Below the pieces are notes generated by a model. It made no database searches and was not told the origin of the DNA. It was given only the letters and a program-made list of their open reading frames with translations. From an uncultured Clostridia bacterium (GTDB lineage: Bacteria > Bacillota_A > Clostridia > TANB77 > CAG-508), in contig CALXJS010000005.1 of NCBI GenBank assembly GCA_944388685.1, positions 1 to 42,829 on the forward strand: a stretch of 42,829 nucleotides of DNA, read 5' to 3'. Position numbers and translations under genes: made by a program. Within the stretch, counting starts at the first letter, position 1; each line of letters opens with the position of its first letter. Positions 1 to 10,500 of the stretch are shown here, piece by piece.

Positions 1-15
1 AAAAGAGAGAAAAGT

Positions 16-30
16 TCTCGCGAAGCGAGA
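16..30. other. Short perfect hairpin upstream of radC
   Basis: A 6-bp perfect stem (TCTCGC / GCGAGA) with a GAA loop, followed by only three T. It could be the terminator of a gene to the left of the window or a small leader hairpin for radC. The T-run is too short to decide. Confidence 0.3.
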
Positions 31-80
31 TTTGTACTAATAAATAGGGGGCAAATATTAGCAAAGAAAGGAAGGATATT

Positions 81-788
81 TTGTCTATAAAAATAAAACA
101 ATTGCCAGAAACAGAAAGACCTTACGAAAAAATGGAATTATACGGAGAAACTGCATTATCTAATGCAGAACTTTTGGCAATCATTATAAAAACAGGAACA
201 AGAGAAGAGTCTTCAGTGACAATTGCACAAAAATTGTTAAGTTTAAATCCAAATCCAAGAAACAATTTAGATTTTTTAAAAGAAATTACTTTATCAGAAC
301 TTATGCGTATAAAAGGAATAGGAAAAGTAAAAGCTATTCAATTAAAAGCAGTATGTGAGTTAGCAAAAAGGATGACAACACCATTAAATTATCAAAAAAT
401 GAAAATAAAAAAACCAGAAGATATTGTAAAATTGTTCATGGAGGAAATGCGACTAGAGAAACAAGAACTTGTAAAATTGATTATGTTAAATAATAAAAAT
501 GGAATAATAAGAATAAAAAATATAGCACAAGGTGGAATTAATTCTGTGAATATGTCAATTAAGGATGTTTTATCAGAACCAATAAAAATACAAGCTGTTA
601 AGATTATTTTAGTTCACAATCATCCAAGTGGAGATTCGACACCTAGTAAAGCAGATATAGAAATAACGAAAAAACTCTTTCAATTGGCACAAATATTTGA
701 CATAGAATTATTAGATCACATTGTCATTGGAAATATGAATTTTACAAGTATTATTTCAGATATATTAACAAAAGATGGAGAAATATGA
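81..788 (+). CDS. radC: RadC family protein (JAB/MPN domain)
   Basis: A 235-residue protein of the RadC/UPF0758 family, about the usual length. Residues 73-97 look like a helix-hairpin-helix (RIKGIGKVKAIQLKA). The C-terminal half is a JAB/MPN metalloprotease-like fold with the metal motif H179-N-H181-P-S-G-D185. The family was named after a supposed DNA-repair role in E. coli that was later questioned, so its real function is unclear. The start is TTG at 81, behind the Shine-Dalgarno AAAGGAAGG (66-74), and the protein begins at the conserved family N-terminus. The gene heads the radC-mreB-mreC-mreD block, a standard Bacillota arrangement, and ends 24 bp before mreB, so the two are probably co-transcribed. 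Confidence 0.95.
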   Translation: MSIKIKQLPETERPYEKMELYGETALSNAELLAIIIKTGTREESSVTIAQKLLSLNPNPRNNLDFLKEITLSELMRIKGIGKVKAIQLKAVCELAKRMTTPLNYQKMKIKKPEDIVKLFMEEMRLEKQELVKLIMLNNKNGIIRIKNIAQGGINSVNMSIKDVLSEPIKIQAVKIILVHNHPSGDSTPSKADIEITKKLFQLAQIFDIELLDHIVIGNMNFTSIISDILTKDGEI

Positions 789-1845
<1,057 letters not shown>

Positions 1846-1862
1846 AAAGTTAGGAGTAGAAA

Positions 1863-2678
1863 ATGTATAAAAATAAAAAAGCAGAAATCGTTGGGATTGT
1901 TATAACAATACTCATTTTAATATTAATAGTTGTATTTTCAAATTCAGATAGTGAAATATCTTTTCTTGAAAATGCGGCAAGTAAATTGGTTATGCCAGTA
2001 CAAAACGGTTTAACATATTTAAAAAATAAAATTAGTGGAAATAATACATTTTTTACAGACATCAATAATTTAAAAGAAGAAAATGAAGAATTAAAACAGA
2101 AAAATAGTGAATTAGAGCAATCATTAAGAGAATTAGAGAATATAAAATCTGAAAATGAAACATTAAAAGAATATTTAGATTTAACTGAAAAATATGGTGA
2201 GTATAAAACAGTACCAGCTTATATCATTAATAAAGATATTAGCAATTATTCAAAAACAATTGTCATCAATGTCGGAAGTGATGATGGTATAGAGGAAAAT
2301 ATGACAGTTATTGCAGATCAAGGATTGGTTGGACATGTTATTTCAGTTACTAATAATACCGCAAAAATAAGAACGATTATCGATACATCTAGTTCAGTTA
2401 GTTGTTTATTAAGTACAACGGATGAAAGCATTGTATGTAAAGGTACATTAGAAGAAGAGTCTGCTCTAAAAGCAATGTATATTCCAGATGATGATGGAAT
2501 TATACAAGGAGATAGTGTAGAGACATCAGGATTGGGTGGTATATATCCGAAAGGAATCCATGTTGGAAGTATAAAAAGAGTTGTTAATACCAAAAATGCA
2601 ACAGATCGATATGCTATTGTAGAAACAGCGGTAGATTTTGATAAATTAGATACCGTATTAGTTATAGTGAATAATTAG
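1863..2678 (+). CDS. mreC: Rod-shape-determining protein MreC
   Basis: A 271-residue membrane-anchored scaffold of the elongasome, which links MreB to the class B penicillin-binding protein. The order is a short basic cytoplasmic tail, one transmembrane helix (about residues 9-27), a coiled coil rich in Glu, Lys and Leu (about 60-110), then the extracytoplasmic beta domain with typical motifs (DQGLVGHVISV, GLGGIYPKGIHVG). Shine-Dalgarno AGGAG (1852-1856) precedes ATG 1863, and the gap to mreB is only 17 bp. It fits the mreBCD operon, and length and domain order are normal. Confidence 0.95.
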   Translation: MYKNKKAEIVGIVITILILILIVVFSNSDSEISFLENAASKLVMPVQNGLTYLKNKISGNNTFFTDINNLKEENEELKQKNSELEQSLRELENIKSENETLKEYLDLTEKYGEYKTVPAYIINKDISNYSKTIVINVGSDDGIEENMTVIADQGLVGHVISVTNNTAKIRTIIDTSSSVSCLLSTTDESIVCKGTLEEESALKAMYIPDDDGIIQGDSVETSGLGGIYPKGIHVGSIKRVVNTKNATDRYAIVETAVDFDKLDTVLVIVNN

Positions 2679-2691
2679 AGAGGTGAATTCA

Positions 2692-3225
2692 TTGAAAAAA
2701 TTAACGATTAATATATTTCTTGTAATAACAGCTTTTATAATATATTTATTACAATCAAATTTTTTTAATTGGTTCACGATTTCAAGAGTTATGCCAAATT
2801 TATTTGTAATATTTATTTTATTTGTAGGATTATTTTCAAATAGAATAACTGGAATTGTTTATGGGGTAGTCATAGGAGGAATATTGGATTTAACGATTGG
2901 AACACAAATAGGCATCAATGCAGTGGGACTAGGCGTTATAGGATTTTTGGCGGCAACCTTTGATAAAAATTTTTCAAAAGATAGTCGAGCAACGATTATG
3001 TTTATGGTTTTAGGAACAACATTAATATTTGAAATACTTGTTTATATATTAAATTATATTGTATTCTCTACTAATATTGAAATTGTCAACTTTATGAAAA
3101 TATTGTCAATTGAAATTATATATAATTTAATTATTGTTATAATTTTATATCCACTGATTCAAAAATTTGGTTATAGTATTGAGAATGAATATAAAGGAAA
3201 TAAAATTTTAACGAGATATTTCTAA
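2692..3225 (+). CDS. mreD: Rod-shape-determining protein MreD
   Basis: A very hydrophobic protein of 177 residues with five or six predicted transmembrane helices, in the mreD position right after mreC. I prefer TTG 2692 over GTG 2683 because the Shine-Dalgarno AGAGGTG (2678-2684) covers the GTG and sits seven bases before the TTG. The protein then starts MKKLTINIFLV. Motifs such as GIVYGVVIGGILDL fit the MreD family. MreD is an integral-membrane partner of MreC in the rod complex. Its sequence is poorly conserved, so the call leans on position as well. Confidence 0.88.
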   Translation: MKKLTINIFLVITAFIIYLLQSNFFNWFTISRVMPNLFVIFILFVGLFSNRITGIVYGVVIGGILDLTIGTQIGINAVGLGVIGFLAATFDKNFSKDSRATIMFMVLGTTLIFEILVYILNYIVFSTNIEIVNFMKILSIEIIYNLIIVIILYPLIQKFGYSIENEYKGNKILTRYF

Positions 3226-3403
3226 ATGGTATGAGATTTAAATGATATATAGAATGTTGTTATATTCAATATTTCACAAATTTTTCGGCTTAATATGGAA
3301 ATATAAGAATTTCTAGAATAATTTTGAACTCAATATATAAAGCGTAATATAAAAAAGTATTTAGAAATATTGTGTTAAAAGCAAGAAAAAGGAAGGTGAA
3401 GCC

Positions 3404-5536
3404 TTGAAAGGATTGAATTTTAAAAGAAAGAAGAAAAGAACAAGAAGCAATTTAAATTTAAGATTTAATGTTTTAACTGTATTTACATATATTGTTGGAA
3501 TTGTATTAATTATTCAATTATTTAATTTACAAATCGTCCATGGTGCAGAATATAGAGAAGAGTCCAATACGAGGCTTACAAGAGAAACAACTTTAGAAGC
3601 TGCCAGAGGAGAAATATTAGATAGAACAGGAACAGCACTAGTTACAAATTCTACAAAATTTAGTGTAGAGTTATATAAAACAAAAATTGATGATAATGAG
3701 TTAAATAATTCTATCTTAAATATTATAAATTTATTAGAAAAGTATCAAGTGGAATATGTAGATTCTTTTCCAATATCAATAGATCCTTTTCAATTTACCA
3801 TTCAAGATGAGACATTGGCTAACTGGAAGAAAGCATATGAACTAGATGAAAATATATCTGCAGAACAGGCTTTTTACAATTTCAAAGATAGATATGAAAT
3901 TGAAAACACAGATATATCAGAAATTAGAAAGATTATAGCCATAAGATATGAAATAACAACCACAGGCTATAGTAGTACAAGAGCACTGACAATTGCAGAA
4001 GATATTCCAAGAGAAGCTGTTGCAGAATTTTCAGAGAGCAGTGACAAGTTTCCTGGAATTAATATAGTGACAGAGCCAGTTAGAGAATATACTTCAGGAA
4101 CACTTGCTTCTCATATTTTAGGATATGCATCAACCATAAGTGCGGAGGAATATGAAACAAGAAAAGACACATATGAACAAAATGATATTATAGGAAAAAC
4201 AGGAATTGAATATGTATTTGAAGAATATTTAAAAGGACAAGACGGTACAAAACAAATTGATATGGCTGTTGATGGAACAATCACTTCTGAATATACATCA
4301 GAAGAGGCAGTTGCAGGAAGTGATATTGTATTAACAATAGATTCCAATTTACAGAAAATAACGGAACAAGCCTTAGAGGCAAATATCCAGAAAATTGCAT
4401 CAGGAGGATTTTCTCAAACGTTTGATACTAAAGCAGGTAGTTGTGTGGTTATGAATGTTAAAACAGGAGAAGTATTAGCCATGGCAAGTTACCCAAATTA
4501 TAATCCAGCAGATTTTGTTGGAGGGATTAGTACAGAAAACTGGAATAAATATAATACAGATCCTGCCAAACCATTAATGAATAAAGCAGTACAAAATTCA
4601 TATGCACCAGGTTCTATATTTAAGATGGTTACAGCAATTGCTGGGTTAGAATCAGGAGTGGTAACAAGAACAGAAAGAATCAATGATACAGGATTATACT
4701 CAAAATATGGAGAGACATGGCCATGTTGGTATTATACAGATTATCATAGAGGGCATGGACGTTTAAATGTATCACAAGCTATTGAAAGATCTTGTAATTA
4801 TTTCTTCTATGAGACAGGTGATAGAATGGGAATTGAAACACTTGCAAAATATGCAAAATATTTTGGATTAGGTGTGAAAACAGGAATCGAATTGCCAAGT
4901 GAAACGTCAGGAGCAATGGCAACACCTGAATATGCAGAATCAGTTGGTGTTACATGGACAAAGGGACAAACAATAAATGCGTCTATTGGACAAGGTTTAG
5001 ATGCATTTAGCCCATTACAAATGGCAAAATATATTAGTATGTTGGCAAATGGAGGAAATGATATTGATGTTACAATAGTAAAAAGTATTATAAAATCAGA
5101 TGGAACAGAAGCATCTACAGAAGAAATCAATAATTTTGTAAACCAAAAATTGGGTCTACAAAGTGAAGAAAGTGAAGACTTAACAATTAATCAGGAAAAT
5201 TTAGATGCGATATTAGAGGGAATGCGATCTGTTACAAGTGATACGACTGGTACAGCATATGTTAGATTCCAAGATTTTGGTATTTCAGTTGGTGGAAAAA
5301 CAGGATCTGCAGAAGCACCATCAGAAAATGGACAAGAGATTGTTCACGCTTGGTTTGCAGGATTTGCACCATTTGAAGATCCAGAAATTGCGATAGTGGT
5401 TATGGTAGAAAATGGTGGACATGGAAATTATACAGCAGAAGTTGTAAGAGATATAATGGGAGAATACTTCGGAATGAATACACAAGATGTTCAAGAGGAT
5501 ATGAGTGCAACAAATTATAATCAATCATTAAGATAA
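3404..5536 (+). CDS. mrdA: Class B penicillin-binding protein 2 (elongasome transpeptidase)
   Basis: A 710-residue class B PBP that crosslinks peptidoglycan during elongation. There is a short basic cytoplasmic tail and one transmembrane helix (about residues 22-45). The dimerisation domain follows, with ARGEILDRTGTALV near residue 65. The C-terminal transpeptidase holds the full active site: S404-I-F-K407, S463-C-N465 and K632-T-G634. The start is TTG 3404 behind GGAAGGTG (3391-3398). It follows mreD after a 178-bp AT-rich gap in which I see no clear terminator, so it may be co-transcribed or have its own promoter. SpoVD-like or FtsI-like PBPs share these motifs, and position next to mreBCD favours the PBP2/MrdA role. 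There is no PASTA domain. Confidence 0.92.
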   Translation: MKGLNFKRKKKRTRSNLNLRFNVLTVFTYIVGIVLIIQLFNLQIVHGAEYREESNTRLTRETTLEAARGEILDRTGTALVTNSTKFSVELYKTKIDDNELNNSILNIINLLEKYQVEYVDSFPISIDPFQFTIQDETLANWKKAYELDENISAEQAFYNFKDRYEIENTDISEIRKIIAIRYEITTTGYSSTRALTIAEDIPREAVAEFSESSDKFPGINIVTEPVREYTSGTLASHILGYASTISAEEYETRKDTYEQNDIIGKTGIEYVFEEYLKGQDGTKQIDMAVDGTITSEYTSEEAVAGSDIVLTIDSNLQKITEQALEANIQKIASGGFSQTFDTKAGSCVVMNVKTGEVLAMASYPNYNPADFVGGISTENWNKYNTDPAKPLMNKAVQNSYAPGSIFKMVTAIAGLESGVVTRTERINDTGLYSKYGETWPCWYYTDYHRGHGRLNVSQAIERSCNYFFYETGDRMGIETLAKYAKYFGLGVKTGIELPSETSGAMATPEYAESVGVTWTKGQTINASIGQGLDAFSPLQMAKYISMLANGGNDIDVTIVKSIIKSDGTEASTEEINNFVNQKLGLQSEESEDLTINQENLDAILEGMRSVTSDTTGTAYVRFQDFGISVGGKTGSAEAPSENGQEIVHAWFAGFAPFEDPEIAIVVMVENGGHGNYTAEVVRDIMGEYFGMNTQDVQEDMSATNYNQSLR

Positions 5537-5558
5537 ATAAGAATGGAAGGATGTAAAA

Positions 5559-6170
5559 ATGAAAAATTGTGTAAGTATTAATTTAAGAAAAAATGAAATC
5601 TTAATAAAAATAAGTGATGATGCTGAACAACAAGAAATCATGGATAATTTAAGAAGAAAACTTTCTGAATTGAGAAAAATGTACAAAAATGAAAAAACAC
5701 CAATAAAAGTTACAGGAAAAATTTTAAAAAATAAAGAAATTGATCAGATACAAGAATTAATAAAAAGCAATATTGATGTAGAAGTTGATTTTGACATGCC
5801 AAAATCATTAGGGCTTTCAAGCATTACGAGAACTTTTAATAAAGAAATTGCTATTTCTGAAACGAAATTTCATAGAGGTTCGCTACGTTCAGGACAAAAA
5901 ATGGAATCAGAAGGTAGTTTAGTCATTTTGGGAGATGTCAATTCAGGAGCAGAGGTAATGGCATCTGATAATATTGTTGTTTTAGGTGCATTAAGAGGAT
6001 TAGCACATGCAGGTGCTAAAGGGAATAAGCAAGCGATGATATCTGCTGGATTACTAGATACCGTTCAAATTAGAATCGCTAATATTGTAAAAGAAATTGA
6101 TAGAGATGAAGAACCTCTACATAAACAAGCATATGTAAGTATTATAAACAATGAAATTGTTATAGAATAG
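5559..6170 (+). CDS. minC: Septum site-determining protein MinC
   Basis: A 203-residue inhibitor of FtsZ polymerisation. The poorly conserved N-terminal FtsZ-binding domain spans about residues 1-95. The C-terminal beta-helix domain that binds MinD begins around residue 105 and has the hallmark motifs LRSGQKMESEGSLVILGDVN, GAEVMASDNIVVLGALRG and AHAGAKGN. ATG 5559 follows GGAAGG, 22 bp after mrdA. In most Bacillota minD follows directly, but here the next genes are convergent and unrelated, so MinC is separated from its ATPase partner. The gene itself looks intact. Confidence 0.93.
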   Translation: MKNCVSINLRKNEILIKISDDAEQQEIMDNLRRKLSELRKMYKNEKTPIKVTGKILKNKEIDQIQELIKSNIDVEVDFDMPKSLGLSSITRTFNKEIAISETKFHRGSLRSGQKMESEGSLVILGDVNSGAEVMASDNIVVLGALRGLAHAGAKGNKQAMISAGLLDTVQIRIANIVKEIDRDEEPLHKQAYVSIINNEIVIE

Positions 6171-6221
6171 CAAAAAGGTCATATGCTGTAAACAATGGTG
6201 TTGTAATTTTGAAAAGTGAAA

Positions 6222-6629
6222 TTAGCCAATTAACAATAAAATCAGCAATATAAATAACATGTCATCTTTTACTTCTTCTTTATACAAAATAAAAAGTAAA
6301 GACAAGATTATCAAATCATCTAAGTATAGTTTTAGTCCAGAAAATTCTAATATAGGTTCTTCTTTATTAGAAAAACCATTTGTATTGATAAAAATAGGAC
6401 CAAAAGAACTATAATTAGATGATTTTTTTTGTCGCATATTTTCAGAATTAGATAATGGCATATCTCCAGAGTGCTTATCTTTTCTCATTTGCATATCCTC
6501 GGAAAAATTGGTCTCAGAAGTTTGACAAATGGCTTCTGATGGAGAAGTTTGCCTATGGTAAAAATTTCTTTGATAACGACGAGGGTAAGTATAAAAAGGA
6601 AACCTAAAAAAGGGGAAGTTATTGTTCAC
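6222..6629 (-). CDS. Hypothetical small protein, hydrophobic C-terminus
   Basis: An unrecognised protein of 135 residues. The N-terminus is aromatic and basic (FPFFRFPFYTYPRRYQRNFY), the middle is polar and probably disordered, and the C-terminus is amphipathic to hydrophobic (KLYLDDLIILSLLFILYKEE, then LFILLILLLIG). I choose the GTG at 6629 over the upstream ATG at 6647. The sequence AAGGAGA lies between them, six bases before the GTG. That start overlaps the stop of the upstream gene by 11 bp, which suggests translational coupling. A C-terminal stretch of this kind following an Asn/Ser-rich partner gene seems familiar from clostridial genomes, but I assign no function. Confidence 0.7.
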   Translation of the reverse strand: MNNNFPFFRFPFYTYPRRYQRNFYHRQTSPSEAICQTSETNFSEDMQMRKDKHSGDMPLSNSENMRQKKSSNYSSFGPIFINTNGFSNKEEPILEFSGLKLYLDDLIILSLLFILYKEEVKDDMLFILLILLLIG

Positions 6630-7083
6630 TAGAATTCTCCTTACCATTATTTTGATTAAATAACTCTATTAATGTTGTCATATTTAGTAAATTAGAATAT
6701 TGATCTAATTTACTTTTTTTTTCTTCACGTAAATAAGGCTTCAAAGATTGTAACAAATTGGACCTTGGGTCTGATGAATGATTCATTTTTTCCATAACAG
6801 ATTTCATTTTCATAATTGTGTTCATGTCAATATTGCTAAAATCAAAATTATTAAAATTATTAGAACTGCCTGAAGAACTTTGTGTACTTGTGGTATTGGA
6901 ATTTGCATCTTCTTGTTTTGCGGTATGATTGTTTGATAGAGAAGAAGTATTATTATTTATCATACTTGAGAAATTTTTAAGAGTATCTGGCGGAATTTGA
7001 GAAAGCATATCCTTAATATTTCCATTGTTTAGCATTGAATTTAATTTATTCATTGTATTTTCATCAATATTAAAATTATCCAA
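6619..7083 (-). CDS. Hypothetical Asn/Ser-rich protein
   Basis: An unrecognised protein of 154 residues. A short helical N-terminus (DNFNIDENTMNKLNSMLNNG) is followed by a low-complexity Asn, Ser and Thr region (about residues 45-85) and a more regular C-terminal part with Met- and Lys-rich helices (MNTIMKMKSVMEKMNHSS, LLQSLKPYLREEKKSKLDQY). I use TTG 7083, preceded by GAGGTGA. The open frame continues upstream to 7251, but that extension is encoded by the foldback element at 7169-7288 and has no ribosome site. The gene overlaps the next minus-strand gene by 11 bp. The pair is probably one transcription unit that reads away from the surface-protein locus. Confidence 0.7.
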   Translation of the reverse strand: MDNFNIDENTMNKLNSMLNNGNIKDMLSQIPPDTLKNFSSMINNNTSSLSNNHTAKQEDANSNTTSTQSSSGSSNNFNNFDFSNIDMNTIMKMKSVMEKMNHSSDPRSNLLQSLKPYLREEKKSKLDQYSNLLNMTTLIELFNQNNGKENSSEQ

Positions 7084-7168
7084 AATAATCACCTCATAAA
7101 ATATATATTCAAAAATTCTTTTTCTATGTAATATTATATGTTGTATAGATTTTAAAAGTGCAAAAAAT

Positions 7169-7288
7169 TGAGACAATTGGGGCCAGGTAGGTTTTTGTAT
7201 CATTTTTGTCGAAAAATGGCGAATAAATATATATTCTACATTTTTCGACAAAAATGATACAAAAACCTACCTGGCTCCAATTGTCTCA
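7169..7288. mobile_element. 120-bp foldback (MITE-like) element, copy 1
   Basis: A near-perfect inverted repeat. The 50-bp left arm (7169-7218) and right arm (7239-7288) match at 49 of 50 positions around a 20-bp AT-rich centre. The ends are TGAGACAATTG / CAATTGTCTCA. The arms continue with GGTAGGTTTTTGTATCA and TTTTTGTCGAAAAATG. The second copy at 39905-40289 has related ends and arms. There is no coding capacity and I cannot identify target-site duplications. It lies between divergent genes, 104 bp before the promoter of the first surface cassette. It may be a non-autonomous transposable element or a REP/REPIN-like palindrome. Confidence 0.8.
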
Positions 7289-7391
7289 CTACGGAAAGAG
7301 GAGTTGGAAAGATTTTTATTGCGAAAAAATGAAAAATAATCAAAAAATGTAAAAAAGTTACATAAAAAGTTAAAAAAATGCTGGAAAAATA

Positions 7392-7420
7392 TTGAAAATT
7401 CGGCAAAAACAAGATATAAT
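7392..7420 (+). promoter_or_regulatory. SigA-type promoter for surface cassette A
   Basis: The -35 box TTGAAA (7392-7397), a 17-bp spacer and a perfect -10 box TATAAT (7415-7420) lie 82 bp before the ATG of the first large surface protein. This is the only strong promoter in the 418-bp gap 7084-7501. The rest of that gap holds the foldback element and AT-rich sequence. Confidence 0.7.
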
Positions 7421-7501
7421 AAATAATGGATATAATAATTAAATTAAAATGCTGAAAGTGTGATTAAATTTACAAATTTTAATTTCAGGGGAGGTACCAA
7501 T

Positions 7502-10500
7502 ATGAAAAACAAAATTTTTAAAATTAGTGTTGTCTTACTATTGATTATGACACTAACAATGACTAATTTTATATTTTTGGGTTCAAGCATTGTGAGTTAT
7601 GCCGTAGATAATATTAGCACGAATCATGAAAATGTAGAATTTGACGCTTATTTTAAAGACACAAATGGACAAAAGATAAGAACATTAGAAAGAACAGCAA
7701 ATATGCAAGATATATCTTTGTATTTATCTGTTAATGTAAATACAGAGGGGTTTTTTAACGGGGAAATTACTTTATCAAATGCAAACTTTGATATTGTCAG
7801 TTCAGAAAGTGGATTTGTAAGTAATGTCTCTGATAATACCATCTATCTAAATCAAATAGATGTGGGAACCTCTGCGGAAATCGAGGTTAAGGTAAAACCA
7901 ATCGAGAATGATGTTATGAATGTAGATATGTTAGATTGCGAAAGTGAACTAACATTAACAGGTATTTATAGAGATAATACAGAAAAAGATATCAACATAA
8001 AAGCTACAAGAACAGTCATTATGAGATTGTTGGAAGCAAATACAAATGATGATGTAAAAAATGATGTAGAAATCATAACTAATAAAATTATGAAAATATC
8101 TGGAGAGGATAAAAGAGTTATTCAATTATCTTTAGATTTAGGATTAAATGAAAACAATTACCCTATGAAAGAAATTTATACAAGAATCAATGTTCCAGAA
8201 ATTGATGGTAATGTACCAGATGTTGTAAGAGATGTTGATTTAAACACAATGTCAGCATTTGATTATAAATATGAAGATGGTTATGTTGAAATTACATTTA
8301 CAAATAAAGAAACAGACAATAATAGTGTTTTATGGAGAAAAGAAGGGCAAGAGCGTGTTATTTTAACATACATTTATAATGCGGACGTAGAATTAGAGGA
8401 TGTAAAAATTACATCAGAAGAAACGATTACCTTATTAAATGATAAAGAATTAACATCTAATACAGGAACAGTAACATTATCAAATCAAGAAATAGATTCC
8501 ACAATCGAAGTGACAGCTAAAAATTCAGAAGAAAGTATTTATAAAGGAAAATTGTATTCTGGTATAGATAAACAATTTAGTAGTCAAACAACATTACAAG
8601 TTAACTTAGCAAATATTGCAGAATATATTGATATCAAAGAAGAAGCAAGTAGATATGTGTTTGAAAATGGAGAAATAGAAGGTAATGTATATTATAGGCA
8701 AACAACGATAAGCAAAGAAGATTTTGATACCATCTTTGGACAAGATGGAAGAATCGAAATTTATAATGAAAATAGGGAATTACTAGCTAGAATAACAAGT
8801 AGTTCACAAGCAAATACAGATGGAAACATTGTAATAGATTATACAGGAAGAGAACCAAAAGCAATTGAAATTAGAACTTCTAGTCCAATTGCAGAAGGAA
8901 CATTAGAATTTGAACACGTAAAAACAATAAGAGAAACTGATACAAGTATTGTAAAAACAGCAAAAAGTATAGAAACAAAAATTACTTATGGATATAATAA
9001 TTATTCAGAAGAGAATATAGATGCAAAAGGAACTACCTATTCAACAGGTATAGAAGCAGAAACAGAAATCCAAATGGGATTAGAAGAAACTGTGACAGAA
9101 GCAAAATTAGAAATTAATAGAGATACGTTATCAACAGTTGTTGCAAATGATATAGAAATGAAATTAATTTTAAAAACAGATCAAGAATCAAGAGATTTAT
9201 ATAGAAATCCAACCTTTACAATTGAATTACCAGAACAGGTTGAAAGTATACAAATCAATCGTATAGATGTTTTGTATGAAGAAGAATTACACATTGTAAA
9301 TTATACAGTTGATGGTAGATATATATATATTCAAATGGAAGGAAATCAAACAGCATATAAATCACAATCTGTTGAAGGTGCTAACATTATTATCAATGCA
9401 ACAGTTAATGTCAATAAAACATCTATTGCGAAACCAGAAAGTATCAATGTAACATATACAAACGAAAAAGCAAATGCTTATGCAAACAATGAAGATGTTG
9501 GTAGAATTTCTAAGGACATCGAAGTTGTAGCACCAAAAGATGTAACGGTTATCAATCGTATAGAAGCTTTAAATGTAGAAACGATTGGAGAAGAAGATGA
9601 AACAAGTGTTGGTTTGCAAAGAGGAACAGAAGCAAAACAAGTAGAAGTGGATTTTGAAGTTATTAATAACAACGAAGAAAATGTAGATAATGTCTCTATG
9701 TTAGGAACATTTCCAACAAAGACAGAAGAGAATAATATGGATGTTTCTGTTGTAAATGGAATCCAAGTAGAAAATGCATCTGTATATTATACAGAAAATG
9801 AAAATGCAACAGCAGATATTCAAAATACAGAAAATGGATGGACAAATAGTATTACGAACCCACAAAATGTGAAGAAATATTTGATTACCATGGATAATAT
9901 TCCTTCTAGAACTTCTGTTAGTGGATCATATACAATTGAAATACCAGAAAATCTAGAATATAACCAAACAGCAACAGAAGGATATGAAGTAACTTATACA
10001 AAAGGACAGGCAAGAAGTGAAAACACAGTAAAAGCAACAGATATTTCAATGGAAACAGGTGTAGGACCAAAAGTAGAAACCAATTTAACAGCTAGTGTAG
10101 CGGGAGAAGCAATAACAGATACAAGCACAGTAAAAAGTGGAGAAGTCATTACATATAGAATTCAAGTATCAAATGTTGGTTCAGAAAATGTAAATAATGT
10201 AACTGTAAGAGGAATGGTACCAGAAGGAACAATGCTTGTACAACCAGTAGATAATTATGAATATACAGGGGCATCTTATTATAAACGAGTAGATGCAGAT
10301 ACTTATGAAACAACAATTGAAAATTTACCTGTGGGAGATGTGCAATATATAGAATATCAAGTTATGGTAAATACAGATACAGAAACAACGATTGCAAATA
10401 CAGTAGAAATTAATTATCTAGATGTTGTGCAAGAAACCAATGAAGTTCAAGTTTCAGCAGGAAGTGGAACTGTAAGAGCAATGGTAAAAAGGGTAACTGA

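Noticed and set aside
7084..7251. N-terminal extension of the minus-strand Asn/Ser-rich gene to 7251
   Set aside because: It is encoded by the right-hand part of the gap and the foldback arm, has no ribosome site, and a TTG with GAGGTGA sits at 7083.
7460..7501. Earlier start for surface protein A1 at 7460
   Set aside because: The 14 extra residues precede the ribosome site GGGGAGGT and would spoil the signal peptide; ATG 7502 is properly spaced.
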